Shown here piece after piece: positions 17,790-26,096 of a stretch of 64,000 bases of DNA; position 1 is the first letter of the stretch, and each line of letters opens with the position of its first letter. The translations under genes and the position numbers were made by a program. The notes under the pieces were generated by a model. That model was given only the letters and a program-made list of their open reading frames with translations, made no database searches and was not told where the DNA came from. The stretch is from Gammaproteobacteria bacterium. GTDB lineage: Bacteria > Pseudomonadota > Gammaproteobacteria > Pseudomonadales > Azotimanducaceae. The stretch is from positions 1-64,000 of the forward strand of contig JAJFJZ010000026.1 of the NCBI GenBank assembly GCA_021773565.1, given 5' to 3'.

Positions 17790-18662
17790 TTAATCGGGTG
17801 CGTTGGCCTGCGGACTTTCGATTGAATCTACCGGTATTTCAGACGCTGCGGTACTGGACGGTGGTTTAATTTCTTCCCACCCGGCGTTACCCGACCAGGG
17901 CAGGGTGCGATAACTTGCCTGTTCGGAGACATCCCAAAATGGGTATTTGATTATTTCAAAATAAGGCGAATAGTCAAAATCGCTAGGCGTACAGAGTTTT
18001 GGGTTTCTTCTGAACAGGCGGACCTGTTTGGCGTCATCGTGTTTCATCAACGGCAATATGGGAAACTGCACGCGGCCAAAGGCTTCGGCAATCATGGTAG
18101 AACATACCTGTTTTGTTTCTTCGCCCGCATTGTGTTGGAAGAGGGTCGACCTCCAACGCCGCGGAAATATGCTCCATGGAAACAAAAAGCGCATCAAATC
18201 AAGAATATGACGAATATTGTAGGGTTTACCCAACTGATACACCGCGTAATTCAGTATTTGTTGCACGTCATTTATCTGAATTCCCTTGGGCCGACATATC
18301 CGCAAATGCTCCCCTCGATAGACTTCCAGGGTGCGTACAATGGTACCAAGCCCCAACTGGCTTTCGACGATCAACTGGTCGGTTCCTCTTGGGTTACAAT
18401 GTGCATCTACTAACTCACGGACGCTGGCATCCTCTATATCGTGCAGCCGCCCCAAATAGAGTGCTGAATGAGACCAGGGACTGTTGGTTACAGAACGTAT
18501 TACGTCTGCCACGCGGGAACGACCTTCGAGCAGAATAACGTCCCCGGGCCGAAGTTCATATCGCATGCGCTCAAAATCAGAAAGTGGAAATTCACGCATT
18601 GGCCGCTGATGACTAAGCCATCGCAAGATGGGGTCGGAAATGGAGCGTGAAAATATTCCCAT
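17790..18662 (-). CDS. YiiX/YebB-like permuted papain-type protein (C92 family)
   Basis: A 290-residue protein of the circularly permuted NlpC/P60-papain group. The order His before Cys is visible: RPGDVILLEGRSRVADVIRS then the His in SPWSHSALYLG (about residue 64), and the Cys in KQVCSTMIAEAF (about residue 188). Such proteins are thought to act on amide or ester bonds of lipids or cell-wall peptides; the substrate is unknown. There is no signal peptide; two hydrophobic stretches (for example MRFLFPWSIFP) could bring it to the membrane. It is convergent with murF, and a possible short peptide and a terminator follow it. Confidence 0.85.
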   Translation of the reverse strand: MGIFSRSISDPILRWLSHQRPMREFPLSDFERMRYELRPGDVILLEGRSRVADVIRSVTNSPWSHSALYLGRLHDIEDASVRELVDAHCNPRGTDQLIVESQLGLGTIVRTLEVYRGEHLRICRPKGIQINDVQQILNYAVYQLGKPYNIRHILDLMRFLFPWSIFPRRWRSTLFQHNAGEETKQVCSTMIAEAFGRVQFPILPLMKHDDAKQVRLFRRNPKLCTPSDFDYSPYFEIIKYPFWDVSEQASYRTLPWSGNAGWEEIKPPSSTAASEIPVDSIESPQANAPD

Positions 18663-18735
18663 GTGCTGTTTTCTGAATTGGCGTTAGGACATTATTACAG
18701 ACAAAACAGCTTCTTGCTGCTGAATACGTGGCATA

Positions 18736-18765
18736 GTGCCTACTGCTTCATGATAATGTAGGCAC
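18736..18765. promoter_or_regulatory. 8-bp inverted repeat ahead of moaA
   Basis: Perfect arms GTGCCTAC (18736-18743) and GTAGGCAC (18758-18765) separated by 14 bases. It ends 25 bases before the moaA ATG and overlaps a -10-like GATAAT. It could be an operator or an mRNA leader hairpin. It is far too small for the known molybdenum-cofactor riboswitch. Confidence 0.5.
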
Positions 18766-18790
18766 AAATTCTAATTACTCGATTAATATT

Positions 18791-19816
18791 ATGATAGTAG
18801 ATCATCAGGGTCGCCAGTTTAAGAGCTTGCGCGTGAGCATCACCGCCGCATGTAATTATGCGTGTACGTATTGCGTTCCCAATGGCAAAAAACTGGTTGC
18901 GGCACAGGACGAACTTACTACTGACCAGCTGGTACGTGCAGTACGCCTGTTAATTAGTACGGTGGGGATTGAGAAACTCAGGATCACGGGCGGAGAACCG
19001 CTTATTTCTCCAAAATTTGATAGCTTTTTACAAGGGGTAAGCAGGCTTGGATTGCAGGATGTGTCCGTAACGACCAACGCGCAATTTCTGGAGAAAAAGG
19101 CCACGGTGCTGTTGGAGAATGGCATTAAACGCCTCAACATCAGTCTGGACACCCTGAATCCTCTAGCCTTTAGTAAAATCGCGCGCAGTGGAGACCTGAA
19201 TACCGTTCTTCGTGGCATAGAAACGATGCTGGAGGCGGGTGTGACACTCAAAATTAATATGGTGCCTTTACGTAGTTCCAACAAAGATCAGATTTTGACC
19301 CTTTTGCGCTTTTGTCTTGCCCGGAATATCGAGTTACGGTTCATCGAACTGATGAATATGGGGCATTTGCAGCACAGCAGCACCTACCAGAACGAGTTTG
19401 TAGGCCAGGACGAAATTCTGCAGATTATTGGCGAGCACTACGAGTTTGCCAGAACGGGTTCCGCCTATGATTCCACGAGCGTTCGCTATGAAATAATTGG
19501 CCCGGAAGCTGATAAACACATTACAGGCGCTGGGAGTAGAGGCATAACCGATGAAACAGGCCGGGGACATTTTGGCATCATTGCTAACGAATCAGAGCCA
19601 TTTTGCCGTAGCTGCACGCGACTGCGTCTGTCATCCAATGGTTATCTGTACGGTTGCCTTTCCAATTCCCGCAGACATGCAATACACCCAATACTGGAGA
19701 TGGAAGACGATCAGGCCGTCAGTCACCTGCAGGCTATATTATCCAATGCCCTGAAGGATAAGCAGGACAAACAGTTTGTCGGCGAGTACACCGTGATGAA
19801 ATTTATTGGTGGGTAA
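18791..19816 (+). CDS. moaA: GTP 3',8-cyclase MoaA
   Basis: Radical-SAM enzyme for the first step of molybdenum cofactor synthesis (GTP to 3',8-cH2GTP, in the cytosol). 341 residues, usual length. Seen: the SAM cluster CNYACTYC (about 22-29), the GGEPL motif (about 67), and the C-terminal cluster CRSCTRLRLSSNGYLYGC (about 276-293). The C-terminus ends FIGG, which matches the double glycine needed for GTP handling. No other molybdopterin gene lies nearby, which is unusual but not rare. Confidence 0.94.
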   Translation: MIVDHQGRQFKSLRVSITAACNYACTYCVPNGKKLVAAQDELTTDQLVRAVRLLISTVGIEKLRITGGEPLISPKFDSFLQGVSRLGLQDVSVTTNAQFLEKKATVLLENGIKRLNISLDTLNPLAFSKIARSGDLNTVLRGIETMLEAGVTLKINMVPLRSSNKDQILTLLRFCLARNIELRFIELMNMGHLQHSSTYQNEFVGQDEILQIIGEHYEFARTGSAYDSTSVRYEIIGPEADKHITGAGSRGITDETGRGHFGIIANESEPFCRSCTRLRLSSNGYLYGCLSNSRRHAIHPILEMEDDQAVSHLQAILSNALKDKQDKQFVGEYTVMKFIGG

Positions 19817-19897
19817 TTTTATTCAATTAGTTTGCTTGAAGTACATACTCGGGCTTAATCAGTTAAGCTTGCGCACTTTCCTTATTGGTCACCCAAC

Positions 19898-20908
19898 TTG
19901 AAACAAATCAAAATCACCGAACTGCTGGGAGATGGCATAGGGCCAGAGCTGGAACAAAGCATAAGCAGTCTGTCTGATGCGCTTCCGCTGGACATTGAAT
20001 TTGAAAAAGTCGACTGGTCTCTCGAAGCACGCAATGATGCTTCGAAAACGGTGATAGAGCGGGGCATCAGCTCTATCAAACGTAACCAGGTAGCGCTTAA
20101 ATACCCAACCATTACGCGCGGAGTTAGCCCAAACGCGGTCCTGCGGCGGCGCTGTAATTTCAGCGTTATTTATCGTCCGGCACAAAGCATGCCCGGAATA
20201 AAGTCGAATTTTAAGAAGGATATAAACCTGCACATCGTGCGTGTTGCGACGGGTGGTACTTACGAAGACCCGGGTCAACTGGTAGGCAGACATGCCGCAG
20301 TTTCACTGCGCATGGTAGAAAAGGAACCCTGCGCCCATGCTGCAACCTTTGCATTCGAACTGGCAAGAAGGCTCAGCAGCCATGTTACTTCAGCTTCCAA
20401 GCACACAATACAGCGCGTCACAGACGGATTGTTTGAATCGGTGGTAAAAGAGGTTCATGAACGCTTCCCTTTCATCCAACATAAAGTTGAATTGTTTGAT
20501 GCCTTGCTCGCGAAGATAATAATTAGCCCACAGGATTACCGTGTGGTGTTAGTTCTTAATGAATATGGGGATTTCTTATCCGATATGGCCTCAGGGCTTA
20601 TGGGTAGCCTCGGCACCGCGGCAAGTGGTAATTATGCCTTTAACCATGACAGTTCTGTTGCCCTGGCCATGTTCGATCCGGCAGGGGGTACTGCGCCGGA
20701 CATCGCCGGTAAAAACGTGTGTAACCCCGCTGCAATCTTTCTCGCATTTAGTATGCTGCTGGATCATATTGGCAGGCGTGATCTGGGGGATGAGCTTCGA
20801 TATAGCGTAATTAGTGCGGTAAACGATGGCACCTGTACCCGGGATCTGGGCGGAACCATGAACACAGATGAATTTACCAACCTGATTATCAAAAAAATGG
20901 TGGAATAA
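19898..20908 (+). CDS. divergent isocitrate/isopropylmalate dehydrogenase family protein
   Basis: A 336-residue member of the beta-decarboxylating dehydrogenase fold. Fold marks: LLGDGIGPEL at the N-terminus, NEYGDFLSDMASGLMGSLGT (about 210-229) with the metal-binding Asp, and GTAPDIAGKNVCNPAA (about 264-279). The substrate site is changed: where relatives have RENTEG or RENSED, this has RVATGGTYED, although the Arg and the Tyr are kept; the KxNIMK region reads SKHTIQRVTDG with the first Lys kept. The start is TTG at 19898 without a clear ribosome site. It is followed five bases later by a DUF1285 gene. It may use another 2-hydroxy acid or be inactive. Confidence 0.8.
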   Translation: MKQIKITELLGDGIGPELEQSISSLSDALPLDIEFEKVDWSLEARNDASKTVIERGISSIKRNQVALKYPTITRGVSPNAVLRRRCNFSVIYRPAQSMPGIKSNFKKDINLHIVRVATGGTYEDPGQLVGRHAAVSLRMVEKEPCAHAATFAFELARRLSSHVTSASKHTIQRVTDGLFESVVKEVHERFPFIQHKVELFDALLAKIIISPQDYRVVLVLNEYGDFLSDMASGLMGSLGTAASGNYAFNHDSSVALAMFDPAGGTAPDIAGKNVCNPAAIFLAFSMLLDHIGRRDLGDELRYSVISAVNDGTCTRDLGGTMNTDEFTNLIIKKMVE

Positions 20909-20913
20909 TACCC

Positions 20914-21483
20914 ATGTGTAGCGAGACATTGTTTGCTTCGCTGTCGGAATACGTAAGCACGAAAAGCCTGCCGCCTGTGGAAAAATGGCATCCACAAACA
21001 ACATCCACAATTGATATACATATTGACCGGTCTGGTAACTGGAGCCATGAGGGTGGCGCGATCAGCAGAATCTCCATGATACGGGTGTTCTCCTCAATAC
21101 TGCGCAGGGATGGCCCAAAATACTATTTGGTAACTCCTGAAGTGAAACTGGAAATTCAGGTTGAGGATGTGCCTTTTTTTGTTAGCAATATTGAAACTTC
21201 GGGGGAGGGTGAAGATCGCCAGGTGGCGTTCGTAACAAAAACCGGTGATTATCTGACGCTGGACAAAAACCACAATCTCAGTATAGAAGACCACGGCTTC
21301 GGAGCAAAACCATACATCATCGTCAGGCAAAAGATGCAGGCACTGCTATCCCGCGCCGTGTATTACCAAATGGCAGAGTACTGCTCGATGCACACCGACG
21401 ATAATCGGCGCGACCCAGGCCTGGGAATTTGGAGTTCTGGCACATTTTTCAGATTGGCAGATGGGCCAGGCACAGGAGTATAA
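20914..21483 (+). CDS. DUF1285 family protein
   Basis: A 189-residue protein with the DUF1285 pattern: PPVEKWHPQTTSTIDIHIDR near the start, then WSHEGGAISRISMIRVFSSI and YYLVTPEVKLEIQVEDVPFF. The family is common in Gammaproteobacteria and Alphaproteobacteria, with a small beta-rich fold and no settled function. It sits five bases behind the divergent dehydrogenase, so the two are likely co-expressed. It ends tail-to-tail with ETF-QO four bases away. Confidence 0.85.
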   Translation: MCSETLFASLSEYVSTKSLPPVEKWHPQTTSTIDIHIDRSGNWSHEGGAISRISMIRVFSSILRRDGPKYYLVTPEVKLEIQVEDVPFFVSNIETSGEGEDRQVAFVTKTGDYLTLDKNHNLSIEDHGFGAKPYIIVRQKMQALLSRAVYYQMAEYCSMHTDDNRRDPGLGIWSSGTFFRLADGPGTGV

Positions 21484-21487
21484 GCAC

Positions 21488-23152
21488 CTACATATTAGGA
21501 TAGTTAGGGCCACCAGCACCTTCTGGAACCACCCAGTTAATATTTTGCGCCGGATCTTTAATATCGCAGGTTTTACAATGTACGCAGTTTTGTGCATTTA
21601 TCTGGAACTTGTCTGCGCCATTTTCTTCAACTATTTCATATACTCCGGCGGGACAATATCGCTGCGCGGGTTCGTCATATTCTGGCAGGTTGCGTGAAAT
21701 AGGGATGCTGGCATCCGCTAACTTCAGGTGACAAGGCTGGTCTTCTTCGTGATTGGTACTGGATAAAAATACCGAAGACAACTTATCAAAAGAAAGCTTT
21801 CCGTCCGGTTTGGGGTAGTCAATTTTTTTGGAATCTTTCGCGAGTTTTAAGGTTGCGTGATCTGGGGTCGGGTCCCTAAAAGTGAGGGGTAATCTTCCCC
21901 GAAAAACCGCCTGGTCGACCACCGCAAATGCAGATCCGGCCAGAATGCCAAACTTGTGGAGTGCAGGGGCAATATTTCTGGAAGTATAGAGTTCTTCATG
22001 CAACCATGATTCAGTTACTTTCGCTGTAAAACTCTCCAGTTCTTCGCCTCCTTCGGAACCACCGACGACTGCTTCATACACGCTGTCTGCCGCCAACATG
22101 CCCGACTTCATCGCAGTGTGGCTGCCCTTAATCTTAAGCACATTCAGAAATCCGGCATCGTCTCCAACCAATAAGGCACCTGGCATTACCGTTTTAGGCA
22201 GTGCCTGCAGGCCACCCTTACTCATTGTCCGTGCACCATACGCAACACGGTTACCACCCTCCAGATACTGGGCGTATACAGGGTGATGTTTGAGTTTCTG
22301 AAATTCATCGTAGGGACTCAGGTGAGGATTGCTGTAACTGAGATCTACAATGAGTCCCAGCGCCACCTGATGGTTTTCCAGGTGATACATAAATGAGCCA
22401 CCGCCGGCCCCTGGCAAATGTGTCAATGGCCAGCCTACTGTGTGTATAACTTTTCCCGGAGTATGCTTTTCAGGATTTATATCCCATATTTCCTTGATTC
22501 CAAGCCCATAATGCTGGGTCCCGGAATCTGCATCGAGATTGAAATTATGAATCAGTTGTTTACCAAGATGCCCCCGACAGCCTTCTGCGAATATGGTGTA
22601 CTTGCCTATCAGTTCATATCCGGCCTGGAAACCGGGTTTATGCTCACCGCTTTCGGCAACTCCCATATCTGTGGTAGCGATACCACGCACACTGCCATCA
22701 TCCGCATATAAGATTTCAGAAGCCGCGAAACCGGGAAATATATTTACTTCAAGCTCCTCTGCCTGCTCCCCAAGCCAACGGCAAAAATTACCCAGACTCA
22801 GCGCGTAATTCCCCTCATTGTGTGTGGCTTTGGGCACAAACATATTCGGAACCTTGATGCGATTAACCGGGTTCACAAGATAATAGACTTCATCGCAGCT
22901 AACCGGGTTATTTAGTGGCGCGCCTTTTTTGCGCCAGTCGGGAATGAGTTCGTCAAGCGCTCGGGGTTCCAGTACCGCACCTGATAATATGTGCGCGCCA
23001 ATTTCAGAACCTTTTTCCACCAGGCAGATGGATATTTCTTCACCATCTTTGCGGGCTCTTTGTGCTATTTGTATTGCCGCAGCAAGGCCTGAAGGACCTC
23101 CGCCCACGATAACCACATCGAATTCCATAGATTCTCGTTCACTGGCTTCCAA
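21488..23152 (-). CDS. electron transfer flavoprotein-ubiquinone oxidoreductase
   Basis: Membrane-associated flavoprotein that takes electrons from EtfAB and passes them to ubiquinone. Seen: FAD motif VIVGGGPSGLAAAIQIA near the N-terminus, SYGARTMSKGGLQ-type quinone/FAD region, and the C-terminal 4Fe-4S site: the Cys of PAQRYCPAGVYE plus CVHCKTCDIKDP. The end GPNYPNM is typical. I chose the TTG at 23152 (554 residues): GGAG lies eight bases before it and the encoded SERESMEFDVV matches the conserved EREYMEFDVV opening of relatives; an ATG at 23128 is the alternative. It is divergent from etfBA. Confidence 0.95.
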   Translation of the reverse strand: MEASERESMEFDVVIVGGGPSGLAAAIQIAQRARKDGEEISICLVEKGSEIGAHILSGAVLEPRALDELIPDWRKKGAPLNNPVSCDEVYYLVNPVNRIKVPNMFVPKATHNEGNYALSLGNFCRWLGEQAEELEVNIFPGFAASEILYADDGSVRGIATTDMGVAESGEHKPGFQAGYELIGKYTIFAEGCRGHLGKQLIHNFNLDADSGTQHYGLGIKEIWDINPEKHTPGKVIHTVGWPLTHLPGAGGGSFMYHLENHQVALGLIVDLSYSNPHLSPYDEFQKLKHHPVYAQYLEGGNRVAYGARTMSKGGLQALPKTVMPGALLVGDDAGFLNVLKIKGSHTAMKSGMLAADSVYEAVVGGSEGGEELESFTAKVTESWLHEELYTSRNIAPALHKFGILAGSAFAVVDQAVFRGRLPLTFRDPTPDHATLKLAKDSKKIDYPKPDGKLSFDKLSSVFLSSTNHEEDQPCHLKLADASIPISRNLPEYDEPAQRYCPAGVYEIVEENGADKFQINAQNCVHCKTCDIKDPAQNINWVVPEGAGGPNYPNM

Positions 23153-23365
23153 AACATCCACTCCCGGGCGTGATAGGTAATTGTTAATTATATAAACCCT
23201 GAAGGCCGAAATCAGCAACTATTAATGCACGGAACACCCTCATAAGGGGTGGCTGCAAGCACGAGCTTGACCTGAAGCCACTGAAAAGGCGAAAATTGGT
23301 TATACGGGGTAACTAATCGACTCCGCATTTTATTTCCCGCATATTACATTCAAATCGAGGAAGTC

Positions 23366-24118
23366 ATGAAAGTACTGGTACCTATTAAGCGCGTCGCTGA
23401 TGCGAATGTGAAAGTCCGGGTTAAGTCGGATAACACAGGCATGGATCTTAATAATGTCAAAATGGCGGTTAACCCTTTTTGCGAGATTGCCATCGAAGAA
23501 GCCCTGCGTTTGCGGGAGGCCGGCAAGGCAGAAGAGGTTGTTGCAGTATCTGTTGGTCCAGAAGTATGCAAGGAGCAACTCCGAACTTGCCTGGCATTGG
23601 GTGCCGATCGCGCCATCCTTGTAGAATGTGATTCAGATCTGCCACCACTCGCCATTGCGAAGATACTGAAAGCAGTGTACGACAAGGAACAACCCGGACT
23701 GGTATTGCTGGGAAAACAGAGCATAGATGGAGACAACGGCCAAACCGGACAAATGCTGGCGGCGCTAGCGAACTTGCCGCAAGGCACATTTGCATCTGAG
23801 CTTTCGGTGGAAGGGGATAAGGTAACCGTTGTTAGAGAGATTGATGGGGGTCTTCAAACGCTTTCGCTAACTGTACCGGCGGTTATTACAACCGATCTCA
23901 GACTGAACGAGCCGCGGTATGCCTCCTTACCTAATATAATGAAAGCAAAGAAAAAGCCTATGGATACATTAACGCTTGAGGAGCTTGGTGTTAGCGCTGG
24001 CAGTTCAGTAGAGACCCTGTCCGTCGAACCACCGGCAGAGCGTAAAGCCGGAATTATTGTAGAAAACGTAGAAGAACTTGTTGATAAACTGCGCAACGAA
24101 GCCAAGGTGATCTCATGA
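23366..24118 (+). CDS. etfB: electron transfer flavoprotein beta subunit
   Basis: EtfB binds AMP and forms the heterodimer that accepts electrons from acyl-CoA dehydrogenases. 250 residues, usual length. Seen: [19 protein letters not shown] opening, [16 protein letters not shown] (about 37-52), [19 protein letters not shown] (about 113-131), and the [11 protein letters not shown] segment (about 190-200). GAGGAAG precedes the ATG. It overlaps etfA by four bases (ATGA). Confidence 0.97.
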   Translation: MKVLVPIKRVADANVKVRVKSDNTGMDLNNVKMAVNPFCEIAIEEALRLREAGKAEEVVAVSVGPEVCKEQLRTCLALGADRAILVECDSDLPPLAIAKILKAVYDKEQPGLVLLGKQSIDGDNGQTGQMLAALANLPQGTFASELSVEGDKVTVVREIDGGLQTLSLTVPAVITTDLRLNEPRYASLPNIMKAKKKPMDTLTLEELGVSAGSSVETLSVEPPAERKAGIIVENVEELVDKLRNEAKVIS

Positions 24119-25044
24119 GTATTTTAGTAGTAGCAGAACATGACAATAGTGAGCTAAAACCAGTCACGCTAAATGTGATGGCGGCGGCGACCGCAATTGG
24201 TGGCGACATAGATATATTGGTGGCTGGCGGAAACTGTTCCCAGGTTGCAGACCAGGCCGCTCAGGTTGCAGGCGTTACGCGGGTAATATTGGCTGATAAT
24301 TCGGCATATGAACATCAGCTGGCGGAAAACATTGCAGCCCTGGTTCTGGAGGTTTCTTCAGGCTACAGCCATATCCTGACCGGGCATACAACGGCAGGTA
24401 AGAACTTTTTACCGAGGGTTGCGGCTTTAATGGATGTAAGTCAGATATCAGACATTGTGGCAGTGGAATCTGTTGACACGTTCAAACGGCCAATTTATGC
24501 CGGTAATGGCATAGCCACCGTAAAATCTGGAGATTCGGTCAAGGTGCTTTCGGTACGCGGAACCGGATTTGATCCAGTGGCGGCTACGGGAGGAAGTGCA
24601 AGCGTCGAGACACTTGCGAGCGTACATGAGCTTGGCATTTCCAGCTTTGTCGGCGAAGAGATTGCCAAATCCGAACGCCCCGAACTCACAGCAGCCAGCA
24701 TTGTAATTTCCGGCGGTCGCGGAATGCAAAATGGTGAAAATTTCGCACTGTTGGAAGCAATCGCTGATAAATTGGGGGCAGGTATTGGTGCGTCACGCGC
24801 TGCCGTAGATGCAGGTTTTGTACCCAATGACATGCAAGTGGGACAAACAGGGAAAATTGTAGCGCCGGATCTGTATATAGCCGTTGGTATATCTGGTGCA
24901 ATTCAGCATCTTGCCGGGATGAAGGACAGCAAGGTTATAGTTGCCATAAACAAGGATGAAGACGCGCCTATATTCCAGATCGCAGATTATGGTCTTGTTG
25001 CTGATCTGTTTAATGTATTACCTGAACTGGAACAGTTACTTTAA
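24115..25044 (+). CDS. etfA: electron transfer flavoprotein alpha subunit
   Basis: EtfA carries the FAD of the electron transfer flavoprotein. 309 residues, usual length. Seen: the N-terminal [19 protein letters not shown] and the C-terminal FAD site [14 protein letters not shown] (about 196-209), [20 protein letters not shown] (about 224-243), [15 protein letters not shown] (about 259-273) and [19 protein letters not shown]. Serves ETF-QO at 21488-23152. It is convergent with pyrB. Confidence 0.97.
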   Translation: MSILVVAEHDNSELKPVTLNVMAAATAIGGDIDILVAGGNCSQVADQAAQVAGVTRVILADNSAYEHQLAENIAALVLEVSSGYSHILTGHTTAGKNFLPRVAALMDVSQISDIVAVESVDTFKRPIYAGNGIATVKSGDSVKVLSVRGTGFDPVAATGGSASVETLASVHELGISSFVGEEIAKSERPELTAASIVISGGRGMQNGENFALLEAIADKLGAGIGASRAAVDAGFVPNDMQVGQTGKIVAPDLYIAVGISGAIQHLAGMKDSKVIVAINKDEDAPIFQIADYGLVADLFNVLPELEQLL

Positions 25045-25070
25045 AGTAGCGGCTGGCACTGGTACCAATG

Positions 25071-26096
25071 TTAAGGCAGATTGGGTTTTCTTTTTGCCGT
25101 ATACCAGGTAACTGGTTGTGCATGGTTGTGTACCTCTTCCGCCACGTCCAGAATCAGGGCAAACAAAGCCATACGCACCAGTACACCGTTGTCAGTCTGT
25201 CGAAAAATTGCCAGATTGGGGTTTTGGTTCAGGTCGTCATCCAGTTCTTTTGCTGCCGAGCGAGAATCTCTTGGAAGCGGGTGCATTATTACGGTATTGG
25301 GCTCGCAGTGCTCTGTGTAAATAGATTGGTTTACACGAAATAATCCACGGTACTGATCAGCCTCTTCCTGACTTTCAAACCGTTCCTCCTGGGTCCTCGT
25401 GACATACAGAATGTCTACGTGGTGAATGCCTTCTTCCAGCTCGTGACATACCTCTACCTTGTGTCCTTTGCCAAGCAGCTCGCTAACAATGGCCATGGGA
25501 GCCTCGAGTTGAGGAGGAGATACCAGTTTGAACTGTACGCCTGAAAACAGGCCCAGAAGCTTGCACAGAGAGTGCACAGCCCTGCCATTCTTGAGATCAC
25601 CAATCAGAGCAATGCGCAGACCGTCAATATCTCGCCCACGAGCGGACATTTCCTGTTTTACTGTATAAAGGTCAAGTAGTGCCTGGCTAGGATGTTCATT
25701 GGGTCCATCACCACCATTAATAACCGGTACTCGACTGGCCTCCGCGAATTCCGCAACCGATCCCACCTCCGGGTGGCGCATTACAATAATGTCGCTGTAT
25801 CCGGATAATACTCTGGCGGTATCGTGTAATGACTCACCTTTTGCAAGAGAGGATGCTTTAACCTCAGTAGTTTCCCGAACTTCACCTCCCAGGAGGTTAA
25901 ATGCACAACCAAAGGATATGCGTGTTCGAGTGGAAGGTTCAAAAAACATATTCCCCAAAATCGCACCGCTTAAAACTCGAGTGATACGTTTGCGCTGTGC
26001 ATAGGGGCGCATTTCTGCTGCCACCTCAAAAATTCTTTCCACATCAGCACGTTCAAATTGATCAGTACTCAGGATATGGCTACCCTTAAAAATCAA
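25071..26096 (-). CDS. pyrB: aspartate carbamoyltransferase catalytic subunit
   Basis: Condenses carbamoyl phosphate with aspartate, the committed step of pyrimidine synthesis. 341 residues. Seen: carbamoyl-phosphate motif FFEPSTRTRISFG (about 51-63), SSLAKGESLHDTARVLSGYS (about 82-101), MRHPEVGSV, GDGPNEHPSQALLDL (about 129-143) and HPLPRD (about 272). The start TTG at 26096 overlaps the TGA of the TonB receptor gene (TTGA), and the encoded MIFKGSHILS matches relatives, so the start is well placed. No pyrI or pyrC follows. Confidence 0.94.
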   Translation of the reverse strand: MIFKGSHILSTDQFERADVERIFEVAAEMRPYAQRKRITRVLSGAILGNMFFEPSTRTRISFGCAFNLLGGEVRETTEVKASSLAKGESLHDTARVLSGYSDIIVMRHPEVGSVAEFAEASRVPVINGGDGPNEHPSQALLDLYTVKQEMSARGRDIDGLRIALIGDLKNGRAVHSLCKLLGLFSGVQFKLVSPPQLEAPMAIVSELLGKGHKVEVCHELEEGIHHVDILYVTRTQEERFESQEEADQYRGLFRVNQSIYTEHCEPNTVIMHPLPRDSRSAAKELDDDLNQNPNLAIFRQTDNGVLVRMALFALILDVAEEVHNHAQPVTWYTAKRKPNLP

